Notes: generated from the sequence alone by a model not told the origin. DNA of 64,000 nt from Rhizobium skierniewicense (GCF_014196515.1 NZ_JACIDV010000001.1:124001-188000), one strand, 5' to 3'; positions 44,864 to 54,063 are shown, numbered from the stretch's first letter. Numbers and translations: made by a program.

Positions 44864-45844
44864 ATGTATGTTGGCACGCAATTGGCAGCCCGTGACGATG
44901 ACGATTATCGGGTATGGTCACAGCTTGGCATTAACAATATCTGCGCGGACCCAGATGGCCCGATGGACAGCTGGAGCCTTGACGATCTCAAACGCTTGCG
45001 CGAGAAAGTTGAAAGCTTTGGTCTGACACTGGATATGATCCAGCTCCCCTTGCCTTCAAGCCCGATTGAGACCGCCACCTATCCAGACATTTTGCTGGCG
45101 GGTCCAAACCGTGATCGCCAGATCGATGCCATCTGCAAATTGATTGAAAACCTTGCCGAAGCGGGTATTCCTGCCGCTAAATACAATCTCAATCTCATCG
45201 GCATTCCCCGCACCCCCGATGAGCTTGGACGAGGCGGTTCACGGAATGCATCCTTCCGCTGGGACAAGACTGATCAGGATGCAGCGCCCGGTCAGGCAGG
45301 CATTCTCTCGGAAGATGAAAACTGGGAGCGGATCGACTATTTTCTTGAACGGGTCGTACCTGTCGCCGAAGCGAACCGCATCCGCCTTGCCTGCCATCCA
45401 CACGATCCCTATACGCCGCCCGGTTACAAGGGGGTGACACGCGTTCTTGGAACCGTGGATGGCCTCAAGAAATTCGTCATGATGCGTGAAAGCGCTTATC
45501 ACGGCCTGAATTTTTGTCAGGGAACTGTCGGCGAAATGCTTGATAATCCCCGTGAAGAGATCGAAGACGTTATTCGCTGGTTTGGCAGCCGGAACAAGAT
45601 CTTCAATCTACACTTCCGTAACATTCGCGGCAAAAAACTTTCATTCATGGAAACCTTCCCGGATGAAGGCGACATGGACATGGCCCGATCGCTGAAAGTC
45701 TACAAGGAAGTGGGCTACAGATACATGATCATGCCCGACCATGTTCCCACCATTTCCGGGCGTGATCCACAAGGCGTCGCTTTTGCCTATTGTTATGGTT
45801 ACACCGCCGCCTTGCTTCAGGCCCTCGATGCCTACAATTCCTAG
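44864..45844 (+). CDS. mannonate dehydratase-like enzyme (UxuA family)
   Basis: A 326-residue TIM-barrel protein. Family segments: GINNICADPDGPMDSWSLDDL near the N-terminus, RIRLACHPHDPYTPPGYKGVTRVLGTVDGLKKF in the middle, LNFCQGTVGEM, NLHFRNIRGKKLSFMETFPDEGDMDM and IMPDHVPTISGRDPQGVAFAYCYGY at the end; these histidines, the cysteine and the acidic residues are the metal ligands in UxuA-like enzymes. UxuA dehydrates D-mannonate to 2-keto-3-deoxygluconate, but distant members may use other aldonates. AGGAG precedes the ATG. It is divergent from the ABC operon and upstream of the lactonase gene. Confidence 0.78.
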   Translation: MYVGTQLAARDDDDYRVWSQLGINNICADPDGPMDSWSLDDLKRLREKVESFGLTLDMIQLPLPSSPIETATYPDILLAGPNRDRQIDAICKLIENLAEAGIPAAKYNLNLIGIPRTPDELGRGGSRNASFRWDKTDQDAAPGQAGILSEDENWERIDYFLERVVPVAEANRIRLACHPHDPYTPPGYKGVTRVLGTVDGLKKFVMMRESAYHGLNFCQGTVGEMLDNPREEIEDVIRWFGSRNKIFNLHFRNIRGKKLSFMETFPDEGDMDMARSLKVYKEVGYRYMIMPDHVPTISGRDPQGVAFAYCYGYTAALLQALDAYNS

Positions 45845-46164
45845 GCTTCAGTCAAACGGGCAAGGTCCCGTTCGATCTGCGGCATCAATGGAGTCTGCCT
45901 GACCTCGATTTGAAAAGCGTGTTCCGTATTTGGTAATTCATGCATCATTGGCCTCAGGAGCGAATTTTCTGAAAACTCAATCGGGACACTGTTGGTGCAG
46001 AAACTCTGCACGCTCTGACGTCTAGGAAGTCTGACCGAGGACGTGCCGGACTCCGGTTTTGTCGGGACGACGCCTTGGCCTGTCACCGGCTGCCAGACAA
46101 CGTTGCCGTGTGTTGACAAGAAGCTGCGTATGAAGCCGATAAACAAAAATGGAGAGTTGATGTA
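45845..46164. other. intergenic region with possible gene remnant on the minus strand
   Basis: About 320 bases. A minus-strand frame ending at 45841 gives about 50 residues of protein-like sequence (LLRPMMHELPNTEHAF, then QTPLMPQIERDLARLTEA at the C-terminus) but the upstream part becomes non-protein-like and overlaps the lactonase gene. It could be the tail of a decayed gene. The lactonase ribosome-binding site GGAGAG is at about 46151. Confidence 0.3.
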
Positions 46165-47346
46165 ATGAGAAAGATCACATTTTTCGCGGCAACCTCCATC
46201 ATGGTTGCGAGTAGCCTTTTTGCGACTGCGACGGCAGCTCTGGCTAAAACAATGGTCTATGTCTCCGCTGCAACAGACGGAGACATCAACACCTACAGCA
46301 TGGATGAAAAAACGGGAGCCTTGACGCCAGCCGATAAGGTGAAGGCTGGCTTTTCTGTCATGCCTTTGGCCGTCAGCGGCGACGCTCATCATCTTTATGC
46401 TGTCGTTCGGTCACAGCCCTACCGCGTCGTGTCATATGACATCAACCAAGATACAGGTGCGCTGACGGAAAAAGCCGTCGCGGCACTGCCGGACAGTATG
46501 CCCTACGTTTCGGTAGAAAAACGTGGTCGGCTGCTGTTCTTCGCGTCCTATGGCGGAAACAAGATTGCGTCCTTGCCGATAGGCGCAGGTGGCCTTGTCA
46601 AGGAAGGCGTCAAGCAGGTCATACTGACGGGCAGAAACGCCCACTCCATCGTGAGTGACAAGACGGGAAAATACGTATTCGCTTCCAACCTCGGCTCCGA
46701 CGTGATTCTGCAGTATGTTCTGAATGACGAAACGGGAATGCTTGAACCCAACAAGCCTGCCAGCGTCGCAACGAAAGCGGGACAGGGACCACGTCATATT
46801 CGTGTCTCGCCCGACAACAAGTCGGTTTATGTCGTTACGGAGCTCAGCGGCGAGGTCATTCACTTTGCACTAGACGCCGCCACGGGAACTCTGACCGAGA
46901 AAGAGACGGTCCCGGTTTTGACAGCCGATGCCGGCCTTGAGAAAGGTGTCGCGCCTCCTGCACCACCTGCGTTCAACGCGCCCGCGACAGCAATCCAAAC
47001 TCCCGCGCCTGCGGTTGCTCTTCAGCCAAAGATTTGGGCTGCCGATATAGACATCACGCCTGATGGAAAGTTCCTATACGCGTCAGAGCGGTCGACAAGC
47101 ACGATTGCGATCTTTGCCGTAGCCGCAGATACGGGCGCGCTGACCCGGCTTGGCTCCATTGCAACAGAAAAACAGCCGCGCGGTATTCGCATTGATCCAA
47201 CGGGCCGGTTCCTGATCGCGGCGGGGGAGAAATCTGAAAAGATCTCTGTCTACAGTATCGGTCAGGAAGATGGCTCACTGCAAGGTGTCGGGCGTTACGA
47301 CGTTGGCAACGGTGCAAATTGGATCGAAATCGTCCGTCTTCCGTAA
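46165..47346 (+). CDS. seven-bladed beta-propeller lactonase family protein, exported
   Basis: A 393-residue protein with signal peptide (MRKITFFAATSIMVASSLFATATAALA). Repeated blade motifs include YSMDEKTGALTPADKV, YDINQDTGALTEKAV, RHIRVSPDNKSVYVV, DITPDGKFLYASERS and QPRGIRIDPTGRFLIAAG, as in the 6-phosphogluconolactonase (YbhE-type) family. A proline/alanine-rich insertion of about 30 residues (APPAPPAFNAPATAIQTPAP region) interrupts one blade. The export signal argues against the cytoplasmic 6-phosphogluconolactonase role and for hydrolysis of a sugar lactone in the periplasm. It follows the mannonate-dehydratase-like gene on the same strand, with GntP and the aldonate enzymes nearby. Confidence 0.8.
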   Translation: MRKITFFAATSIMVASSLFATATAALAKTMVYVSAATDGDINTYSMDEKTGALTPADKVKAGFSVMPLAVSGDAHHLYAVVRSQPYRVVSYDINQDTGALTEKAVAALPDSMPYVSVEKRGRLLFFASYGGNKIASLPIGAGGLVKEGVKQVILTGRNAHSIVSDKTGKYVFASNLGSDVILQYVLNDETGMLEPNKPASVATKAGQGPRHIRVSPDNKSVYVVTELSGEVIHFALDAATGTLTEKETVPVLTADAGLEKGVAPPAPPAFNAPATAIQTPAPAVALQPKIWAADIDITPDGKFLYASERSTSTIAIFAVAADTGALTRLGSIATEKQPRGIRIDPTGRFLIAAGEKSEKISVYSIGQEDGSLQGVGRYDVGNGANWIEIVRLP

Positions 47347-47607
47347 AGACCGGCGCGGGTTTTACCCAACACGATCGAGCTCTCCTCGATCTTCTAGTAA
47401 AGAGTGACCGTGTCCCACCCCATGCTTATCCATAGCCCGGATCGACACCCCCGCCGACCGGGCGTATTCGACTGGTACGACAAGGAAATCAGCCCCAGAG
47501 CGCAACCTGTGGCCAGCATCCCGGCAAAAAACCATCACAAATCGACGTTCATTCTTGAGTCGTTGGGCTGATTGAAAAAGCGACAATCAAATGGAAATTT
47601 ACGGACA

Positions 47608-50109
47608 TCAGCGTGCACTCCGTTTGCCCACCCCGGCATAAATGAGCGCGGCGACAACGACCAGCATGCCTTGGAAGAGATATTGATAGGTCTGGGTCAG
47701 GCCCAGGAATGTCACGGCGTTCAGCACCTCGGTCAAGAGAACGGCACCGAGCAGGGTTCCGATGAACGTTCCACGCCCGCCCGAAAGGCTGGTGCCCCCC
47801 ACAACGACCGCAGTGATGCTGGCAAGCGTGTAGTTCACACCCTGGCGGGGATCGCCCACCCCAATCTGGGTCATCAGCATGATTGCACCCAAGCCAGTCA
47901 GCAGCGAGCAGGCAATGTATCCAGCGATGAAGGTCATTTCGACAGGAATGCCAGCGCGACGGGCTGAATGCTCATTAGATCCGACAGCGCGCAGGCGCCA
48001 GCCAGCCCGCGTCCGGCGCAACACGGCTTCTGCCGCCAGTGCAGCGGCAACCAGAACGAGGAAGGCAACAGGGAGCGGTCCCCATTGCCAGTTGACCCAG
48101 TCTGTGACCGTCGCACTGATGTAGCCGCCTGGATTGTCCCGCAGCAGAAAGCTGCAGCCCTGGATCGCGATATACATCGCAAGTGTCGCCGCAATCGGCG
48201 TGAAGTTGGCAAAACGGATCAGCATGCCGTTGATCGCGCCGGTGACAAAGGCGCTGGCGAACATCAGCAGGAAGCCGACCAGCATCATTGCAGAAGAACT
48301 GTCATCTGTGATGAAGAAGGACGCGACCACGACCAGAAAACCGGTAAGGGGGCCAACGGAAAGATCGATACCGCCCATCAAGAGCGCCACCGTCTGGCCC
48401 ATGGCAATGAAGCCGAGGGCAGTGGCAAGAAGCAGGATGTTGTAAATATTATAGACGGACAGGAAGTTCTCGTTCTGGCCGTAGACGTAAAGTCCAAGCA
48501 GCAAGGTCACGATAGCAAGAGGTACGGCTGGAGCATTGTCGGACCGCAGCAAATCACGCCACCGGCTGCCAGTATTCGTATGAGTAACCGTCGAACTGCT
48601 GTCGCCGTGGGTTTCAGACTTGACGGCGGCAGCAACGATGCGCTCTTCGGTGACGTCGTCACCGGCCAGGATTTCGACCACCTGTCCGCGCGACAGCACG
48701 ACCACCTTGTCGCACAGGCCTTCGAGTTCAACAGCATCGGAAGAGTTGACGACGACCGGTGTTCCCGCTTCGGAGACTTCCCGCAGAATGCGATAGATTT
48801 CGAACCGGGCACCAACATCCACGCCCTGGGTCGGCTCGTCCGCGATGATAAGCCCTGGCTCGGACAGAAGTGCACGAGCCATGACAACCTTCTGCTGGTT
48901 TCCCCCTGACAGGGCAAAAATCGGCGCCTCCATTCCCGGCGTCTTGACTGCCAGCTCGCTGAAGATCGCACCGACCTGGTGGAATTCCTTCTTCCGGCTC
49001 ATGATGCCCGCGACGGCGAACTTTTCAAGTGCCGAAAAGGTGGCATTCTCGCGCACGGTAAGGCTACCTGCGACACCCTCGGTATGGCGGTCTGACGGCA
49101 TGAAAGCGGCTTCATGCAGGAGCTCAGGCTGCGTCAACTCGCGTCCACGCAAGACAATCTGACCCTTCACGGGCTGTAGACCGGCAAGCACACGCATGAG
49201 TTCAGGCTGGCCATTGCCCGCAACGCCGGCGATCCCGACAATCTGTCCCCTTGGCACGTCGAAACTGACGTTTTTCAGATCTTTGTTGGAGAGACCACTT
49301 ACGGAAAAGCAGGTCTCCGACCCGATTGACGAGGCTTTTGGCGGGAAGGCAGATTCCAGAGTACGCCCGACAATCATGCCAACAAGATCGGTATCGCTGA
49401 TCTCGCCGATCAAAGCGGTGCCGCGCACACGACCATCCCGAAGCACGGTCACGCGATCGGCAATCTGGCGCAGTTCGGCCAGACGGTGGGTGATATAAAT
49501 GACAGAGGTACCCGCGGCTGCCACCTCGCGGATCCGGGCAAACAGCATGTCTGTCGAGTCCTGGTCGAGCGAGGCCGTCGGTTCGTCCAGGATCAGCACC
49601 TTCGGATCAAGCGCAAGCGCCTTGGCAATTTCGAGTAGATGTTTCTGGGCAACGGTCAGGCCGTCTGCGCGCATGCCAAGGGGAACGTGCAGCCCGACTT
49701 TGTCGAGCACGCGTCGACCAATCGTCTCGGGTTTCGCCGCAGAAAACACGGATGCAGGCAGCGCGACACGTAGGTTTTCCAGGATCGATAGGTCATCCAC
49801 GATTGCCGGATGCTGGAAGCAGATGCCGATACCATGAGACTTGGCAATTTCTGGCGTCATCTGCTGGACAGGATGTCCACCAAGAATAATTTCGCCACCT
49901 GTCGGCTGTAACGTGCCGGAAATGATGTTCATCAAGGTCGATTTTCCGGCACCATTCTCGCCAAGGATGGCGTGCACTTCGCCAACGCGAAATTCCGCAC
50001 TGATATCGACCAGAGCCGCAACGACAGAGAAATATTTCGAGATACCTGCCAGACGGATCACCACGTCCCGGGTGTCCGGCGCGATCTCTTGACCGTTTCG
50101 TGCCAACAT
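47608..50109 (-). CDS. fused sugar ABC transporter: double ATPase plus permease (RbsA-RbsC type)
   Basis: An 833-residue natural fusion. Residues 1-500 form an RbsA/XylG-type double ATPase: Walker A GENGAGKSTLM, Walker B VLILDEPTASLD, then a degenerate second half with signature LSGGNQQKVVMARAL and GLIIADEPTQGVDVGA. After a linker (about 500-520) comes an RbsC-type permease with LLLATALGFIAMGQTVALLMGGIDLSVGPLTGF and the AIQ..GGTSLSGGRGTFIGTLLGA end motif. These are usually separate proteins. A separate permease (51273) and binding protein (50182) lie upstream on the same strand, so the working channel may pair the fused and free permeases. Confidence 0.9.
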   Translation of the reverse strand: MLARNGQEIAPDTRDVVIRLAGISKYFSVVAALVDISAEFRVGEVHAILGENGAGKSTLMNIISGTLQPTGGEIILGGHPVQQMTPEIAKSHGIGICFQHPAIVDDLSILENLRVALPASVFSAAKPETIGRRVLDKVGLHVPLGMRADGLTVAQKHLLEIAKALALDPKVLILDEPTASLDQDSTDMLFARIREVAAAGTSVIYITHRLAELRQIADRVTVLRDGRVRGTALIGEISDTDLVGMIVGRTLESAFPPKASSIGSETCFSVSGLSNKDLKNVSFDVPRGQIVGIAGVAGNGQPELMRVLAGLQPVKGQIVLRGRELTQPELLHEAAFMPSDRHTEGVAGSLTVRENATFSALEKFAVAGIMSRKKEFHQVGAIFSELAVKTPGMEAPIFALSGGNQQKVVMARALLSEPGLIIADEPTQGVDVGARFEIYRILREVSEAGTPVVVNSSDAVELEGLCDKVVVLSRGQVVEILAGDDVTEERIVAAAVKSETHGDSSSTVTHTNTGSRWRDLLRSDNAPAVPLAIVTLLLGLYVYGQNENFLSVYNIYNILLLATALGFIAMGQTVALLMGGIDLSVGPLTGFLVVVASFFITDDSSSAMMLVGFLLMFASAFVTGAINGMLIRFANFTPIAATLAMYIAIQGCSFLLRDNPGGYISATVTDWVNWQWGPLPVAFLVLVAAALAAEAVLRRTRAGWRLRAVGSNEHSARRAGIPVEMTFIAGYIACSLLTGLGAIMLMTQIGVGDPRQGVNYTLASITAVVVGGTSLSGGRGTFIGTLLGAVLLTEVLNAVTFLGLTQTYQYLFQGMLVVVAALIYAGVGKRSAR

Positions 50110-50181
50110 TGTCTGCGATCCACCTTGATTGCTGAACCCCGGAGTGTCAGTCCTCCGGGGTCATTGATTCATGAGTTGCGG

Positions 50182-51249
50182 TTACTTGCCGACAACCTTC
50201 GCCTGGTCCTCGGGCTTAAGCTCGGAAGACATGTAAATAGCCCCTGGCAAATCCTTGCGGCACTGAACGCCATTCGGCTTGCCAGAGACAGAATCCTCAT
50301 AGGCAGGCGCCTTGAAAATCTCTTCCTTCGGCAGTTCGCCGCCGGTTGCTAACGCCACAGCCCATTGGACCGCCAGGCGAACATTGTCGTTGCCGGTGGC
50401 AACGGTGAACAGCTTGAAGTCAGGATTGGCGGCGTGGTTGTCTTCCCAGAAGCAGCTGAGCGAATTGCCATCGGAGGTTGCCAGCGCCGGGATCGACTTG
50501 CCCTGCTTGGTAAAGGCTGGGAGCGCGCCGACAAGTGATGGGCCGAAGTCGGAGACAATCACATCGATCTTGTCGTTTTTAGCGATCTCGGCCGTCAGCA
50601 CCTTCTGCGTAAGAGCCGGGTCCCAGTTGGTCACGGCGAAGGGTGCCTGATTGACGAAGACATATTCCGGACCAAGCACGCTCTTCAGGCCCTTCAACTC
50701 GTCGATGCCCTGGCTGTTGCCGGCCGGACCGCTGAGAAACAGGAGATTGCCACCCTTTGGCAAGACGCTCTTGATCCAGTTACCCCAGGTCACACCGTCG
50801 TTCTCGAAGGAGGACCCGATGAACTTGGAGTAATTCATGCCCTCCTTGCCGCCCACCGCGACCCGATACGGCACGATGATCTTCCCCGCCTTGAACACAC
50901 TGGTGATCGCCGGGAGCATGGCGGGACCTGCATCACCGAAAACGACGAGTGCATCGATGCCCTTGGCTGCCATGCCCTTGATGTCAGAGATTGCCTTTTG
51001 TGTATCACCTTGGCCGTCGGCATATTCGTACTTTGTGATGCTGGGGCAGAGCTCAACGGTCTGCTTGCCGGATGCCGTCGTCACCTGACGCCAGCTGTTG
51101 CCACCATAGCCGTCGAGAAGAGCGAGCGTCGCCTTCTTGGGTCCGCACCAGGACGGCATTTCTGCCTTGGCCACGCTCGCACCTCCCAGTGCGACAAACG
51201 CAGTCGCCACCGATAGCGCCATGACCTTGGTCAAATCTGCATAATTCAT
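50182..51249 (-). CDS. sugar-type ABC transporter substrate-binding protein
   Basis: The ATG at 51249 (355 residues) with GGAGGAGC upstream starts a signal peptide (MNYADLTKVMALSVATAFVALGGASVAKA). The mature protein has the Peripla_BP_4 (ribose/xylose-type) fold: ALLDGYGGNSWRQVT, a KGIDALVVFGDAGPAM hinge strand, and VIVSDFGPSLVGALPAF. It belongs to the transporter with the permease at 51273 and the fusion at 47608. Ligands of this family are mono-saccharides, polyols and cyclitols. It stands directly downstream of an operon for hydroxyquinol breakdown and polyol dehydrogenases. Confidence 0.88.
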   Translation of the reverse strand: MNYADLTKVMALSVATAFVALGGASVAKAEMPSWCGPKKATLALLDGYGGNSWRQVTTASGKQTVELCPSITKYEYADGQGDTQKAISDIKGMAAKGIDALVVFGDAGPAMLPAITSVFKAGKIIVPYRVAVGGKEGMNYSKFIGSSFENDGVTWGNWIKSVLPKGGNLLFLSGPAGNSQGIDELKGLKSVLGPEYVFVNQAPFAVTNWDPALTQKVLTAEIAKNDKIDVIVSDFGPSLVGALPAFTKQGKSIPALATSDGNSLSCFWEDNHAANPDFKLFTVATGNDNVRLAVQWAVALATGGELPKEEIFKAPAYEDSVSGKPNGVQCRKDLPGAIYMSSELKPEDQAKVVGK

Positions 51250-51272
51250 GTCTGCTCCTCCACTTGTTATTG

Positions 51273-52268
51273 TTAGGTCGTTTTTTTGACGTTTCTGCTC
51301 CAGTTGAGCGAGTAAACGGCGATGCCAAAACCCAGCGCCAGGGCCTGGATAATCGTTTGGGCGGAATAGGGTACACCGACCGACAGCGCGAATTGGCTCA
51401 GCTGATTCAGAAACAGGGCGGCAAGCACTGTCGAGATCGGAAAACCGCGTCCACCCAGCAGCGAGGTGCCACCCAGCACGACGACAGCGACGGACGGCAA
51501 CAGCAAACTGTCGCCCTGAAAGGCGGTAGGCTCGCGGGTAATACCGGCAATCAGGATACCTGCCAGGCAATAGAACAGCTGCGCATAGACATAGGCCATC
51601 ATCTGGTGCGACCGGACACGCAGGCCTGCCGCCTCTCCGGCCGCCGGGCTGGCGCCGATCGCCTCGAACCGGCGACCACCGACGGTCTTTTTCAGCATGA
51701 AAGACACCAGAGCCGTCGCGCCAAGAGCAAAATAGATCGCATTGGGCAGACCAAAGGTTTCGCCTCCAGCGATCGTGGCCAGGAGATCGGTCGTGACAGA
51801 AGGAACCCCGCCAGACATCGCAAAAACCGCTGCGTAGAGAAGCGCATTGGTGCCGATCGTTGCAATGATCGCATTCATACGGAAAACGCTGATCAGGATG
51901 CCGTTGAGGACCCCGATCGAAAGGTTGAATGCCAGCGCCAGCAGCACCGCCTGATACAGGACCGCATCATTCTGATTTGGAAAATGCGTCGACACCACAA
52001 CCGCAAGAGACACGGCTCCAGGAAGCGAAAGGTCGAACCCACCCTGCTGGACGACAAGCAACTGGCCGAGGCCGACAATTGCAATGATGGCTGCAAAAGG
52101 AAGACTGCCCGACAGAGCGCCCCACGAAACGCTAGACGGCGCAAAGATTAGAGAGGCGATCAGAAGCAGTGCAATCGAAAGGACAACCGTCACGAAGCTA
52201 CGCGCCAGTTGAAATTGGCCCGCGCCGTAGTTGCTCGAACGCGTCGGGGTCGTGGAGATGGCACTCAC
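51273..52268 (-). CDS. sugar-type ABC transporter permease (RbsC family)
   Basis: Start at GTG 52268 (331 residues): AAAGGAG lies seven bases upstream, and the product starts MSAISTTPTRSSNYG before the first helix. Landmarks: GLGQLLVVQQGGFDLSLPGAVSLAVV and VVVLGGTSLLGGRGFPISTVLAALFL. The GTG overlaps the TGA of a small ORF (GTGA), so the two are translationally coupled. About eight to ten membrane segments. Partners the fused permease of 47608. Confidence 0.85.
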   Translation of the reverse strand: MSAISTTPTRSSNYGAGQFQLARSFVTVVLSIALLLIASLIFAPSSVSWGALSGSLPFAAIIAIVGLGQLLVVQQGGFDLSLPGAVSLAVVVSTHFPNQNDAVLYQAVLLALAFNLSIGVLNGILISVFRMNAIIATIGTNALLYAAVFAMSGGVPSVTTDLLATIAGGETFGLPNAIYFALGATALVSFMLKKTVGGRRFEAIGASPAAGEAAGLRVRSHQMMAYVYAQLFYCLAGILIAGITREPTAFQGDSLLLPSVAVVVLGGTSLLGGRGFPISTVLAALFLNQLSQFALSVGVPYSAQTIIQALALGFGIAVYSLNWSRNVKKTT

Positions 52269-52501
52269 CAGGGAGCTCCTTTCGGCAAGCCTGCGGACGC
52301 ACGGCAGACGCGACCATTGCTTGCCAAGGGTTTTGATCGAAAGTCGGGGTCGGGACAGTAGCTCGAAAATAAAGTTGAACAGCGTGACAAACCATCTCGG
52401 TGCGATACGTCGGCTAAGGCGCCATTGAGAACGTAAAGAACCGCAACCTGCGCCCGTTTCGCATATTCGGTGAGACACGACGCCTGCTTAAAGTTTTCCA
52501 T
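52265..52501 (-). CDS. candidate small protein coupled to the permease gene
   Basis: ATG at 52501 (52504 also possible) preceded by GAGGAGGG at good spacing; 78 residues ending in TGA that overlaps the permease GTG (GTGA). The N-terminal half (MENFKQASCLTEYAKRAQ, then VAVLYVLNGALADVSHRDGLS) looks protein-like and helical, while the C-terminal half is of low character. It may be a real small subunit, a leader ORF that couples translation, or the start of a decayed gene. I do not recognise it. Confidence 0.45.
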   Translation of the reverse strand: MENFKQASCLTEYAKRAQVAVLYVLNGALADVSHRDGLSRCSTLFSSYCPDPDFRSKPLASNGRVCRASAGLPKGAPW

Positions 52502-52880
52502 CATCGTGCCCTCCTCTCGAGACGATCAAGGTTCGTTTAAAATGAAGGAGTCAGAAAGACATATCCGAACGACGCGACAGCTAAAGCCTCAAGCTTTGGC
52601 AACAACCTGAATGCCTCCGAACCGTTGAACGGTCAGAACTGTCAAAATCAAAATGAATTACGGATTGCCCAAATTCTTGCTCCTCCAAGAATTTGTCATT
52701 GCGTCTGCCGCTAGCCCCACCGGCTGGTGAGTATACACGGGCTGACCATCAAATCACTTCAGGAAACTTACTCCTCCGAACTCCTCATCAATGACATTAT
52801 GCATTTTGAAGACTGCGAAAACCACGAAAATATCCGCTTTGGATAAGTGTGTTCTATTGAGAATATTGGACGACCCGCAT
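52502..52880 (-). promoter_or_regulatory. promoter/operator region of the sugar-type transporter operon
   Basis: On the minus strand TTGACA (52640-52645 on the plus-strand scale) is a candidate -35. The palindrome ACCGTTGAACGGT at 52621-52633 falls within the expected -35/-10 spacer, a classic repressor site position; the -10 itself is poor. A second perfect repeat, AAATTCTTG/CAAGAATTT with a six-base spacer (52671-52694), lies just upstream. No further gene is seen here. Confidence 0.45.
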
Positions 52881-53942
52881 TCAGGGTGCCCGTCCCATGG
52901 AGTGGTAGGTTTCGATCAGCAACTCAGCATTTTGCGGCCCCGCGTCTCGCGCACGCGCTTCGATTTCATAGGCCAGTTCCACCACACGCTGGTTGATCGG
53001 GGCTGCAAGTCCATGGGCCTTCAGCGTGTCGATGACCCAGCCGTTCACTTCCTGAATCTCGGCCCGCCGGCCCTTCCGCCAGTCCTGAAGCGAGGTGGTG
53101 AGTGTATCGGCCTGTGAGAAGACAGTGAGCACCTCCTCGAATATCTGGTCGACATAGCGTTCCGGATGATTGGTGGTCACCGGCGGCATGCCGATGATCG
53201 GTACGATCCTGGCACCATCGGCGATGGCAGCCTGCATGGCCTCGTAGCCCGCAGCCCGCATCACGTCGAGCATTCCTGGACTGCGTGCGGCATCACCAAG
53301 CGGTAGGTTGACGATCGCGGAAGGAATGAGTTCGGCGGCATTGACGACGAGCTTCATCCATTTGGCAGAGCGAATGTCATCGGTGACCTCGACCCTGCCC
53401 GTACAGCGCAGGAGTTCGGCCACTGGCTCCACCCTCTTCTGGACATCTGGATCAAGTGCACCCAGAGCGAACCATGAGGTATCGTGATCGTTCTGCCGAT
53501 TGGTCACACCCGGCACGAACATATTGGAGGCGATTTCGATAACGGCACCGATGGTGCGTTCGCGGCCGACAATCGCTGCGATGTCTTCATGGGTCATGCC
53601 GTTCTGAAGACCGATAACCAGGCCATCCTTTGCCAGAACCGGCTCGATCAGCTGTGTCGCCCATTTGGTATCGTAGGCCTTGACCACCAGGAAAACCAGA
53701 TCGAATGGCTCCTTCACCTCGGCCACCTCGCACAGATGCAGTGCGGCAACCTTGGCATTGATCGTGCGGGTCGGCAGATGAACGGTAATCCCGTCTGCCC
53801 GGATGGCATTTACGTGGTCGGGCCACTGCTCGATAAAGGTCACATCGTGCCCGGCGAGGACGAAGTCTGCACCGATTGATGCACCTTGGGCGCCGGTTCC
53901 AAGGAAGGCAATTCTCGGTTTTTTGCTGGAACTGGATGTCAC
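52881..53942 (-). CDS. ketopantoate reductase family oxidoreductase (ApbA/PanE-like)
   Basis: Start at GTG 53942 (353 residues) with AAGGAG eight bases upstream. N-terminal Rossmann motif IAFLGTGAQGASIGADFVLAGHDV, the family strand DLVFLVVKAYDTKWA, GLQNGMTHEDIAAIVG, and the C-terminal helical domain with SAKWMKLVVNAAELIPSAI carrying the catalytic lysine and asparagine positions. PanE proper is about 300 residues, and the genomic context is catabolic, so reduction or oxidation of another 2-keto/2-hydroxy acid is more likely than pantothenate synthesis. It lies between the hydroxyquinol genes and the transporter genes, all on the same strand. Confidence 0.8.
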   Translation of the reverse strand: MTSSSSKKPRIAFLGTGAQGASIGADFVLAGHDVTFIEQWPDHVNAIRADGITVHLPTRTINAKVAALHLCEVAEVKEPFDLVFLVVKAYDTKWATQLIEPVLAKDGLVIGLQNGMTHEDIAAIVGRERTIGAVIEIASNMFVPGVTNRQNDHDTSWFALGALDPDVQKRVEPVAELLRCTGRVEVTDDIRSAKWMKLVVNAAELIPSAIVNLPLGDAARSPGMLDVMRAAGYEAMQAAIADGARIVPIIGMPPVTTNHPERYVDQIFEEVLTVFSQADTLTTSLQDWRKGRRAEIQEVNGWVIDTLKAHGLAAPINQRVVELAYEIEARARDAGPQNAELLIETYHSMGRAP

Positions 53943-54063
53943 GCGACGGTCTCCTTGAATATCTGTGCGGGCAACGATTGCCCCTTCAAAATCGAAACAG
54001 TTTCCGGTCGCCACTCAGCGGATGGTTCAATGTGCAAGTCTTTGCAACGCGGGCGACACTGAC

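Noticed and set aside
45841-46392. 183-codon minus-strand ORF overlapping the lactonase start
   Set aside because: Only the last 50 or so residues look protein-like; the rest is antisense to the well-supported lactonase signal peptide, and no ribosome-binding site supports its start.
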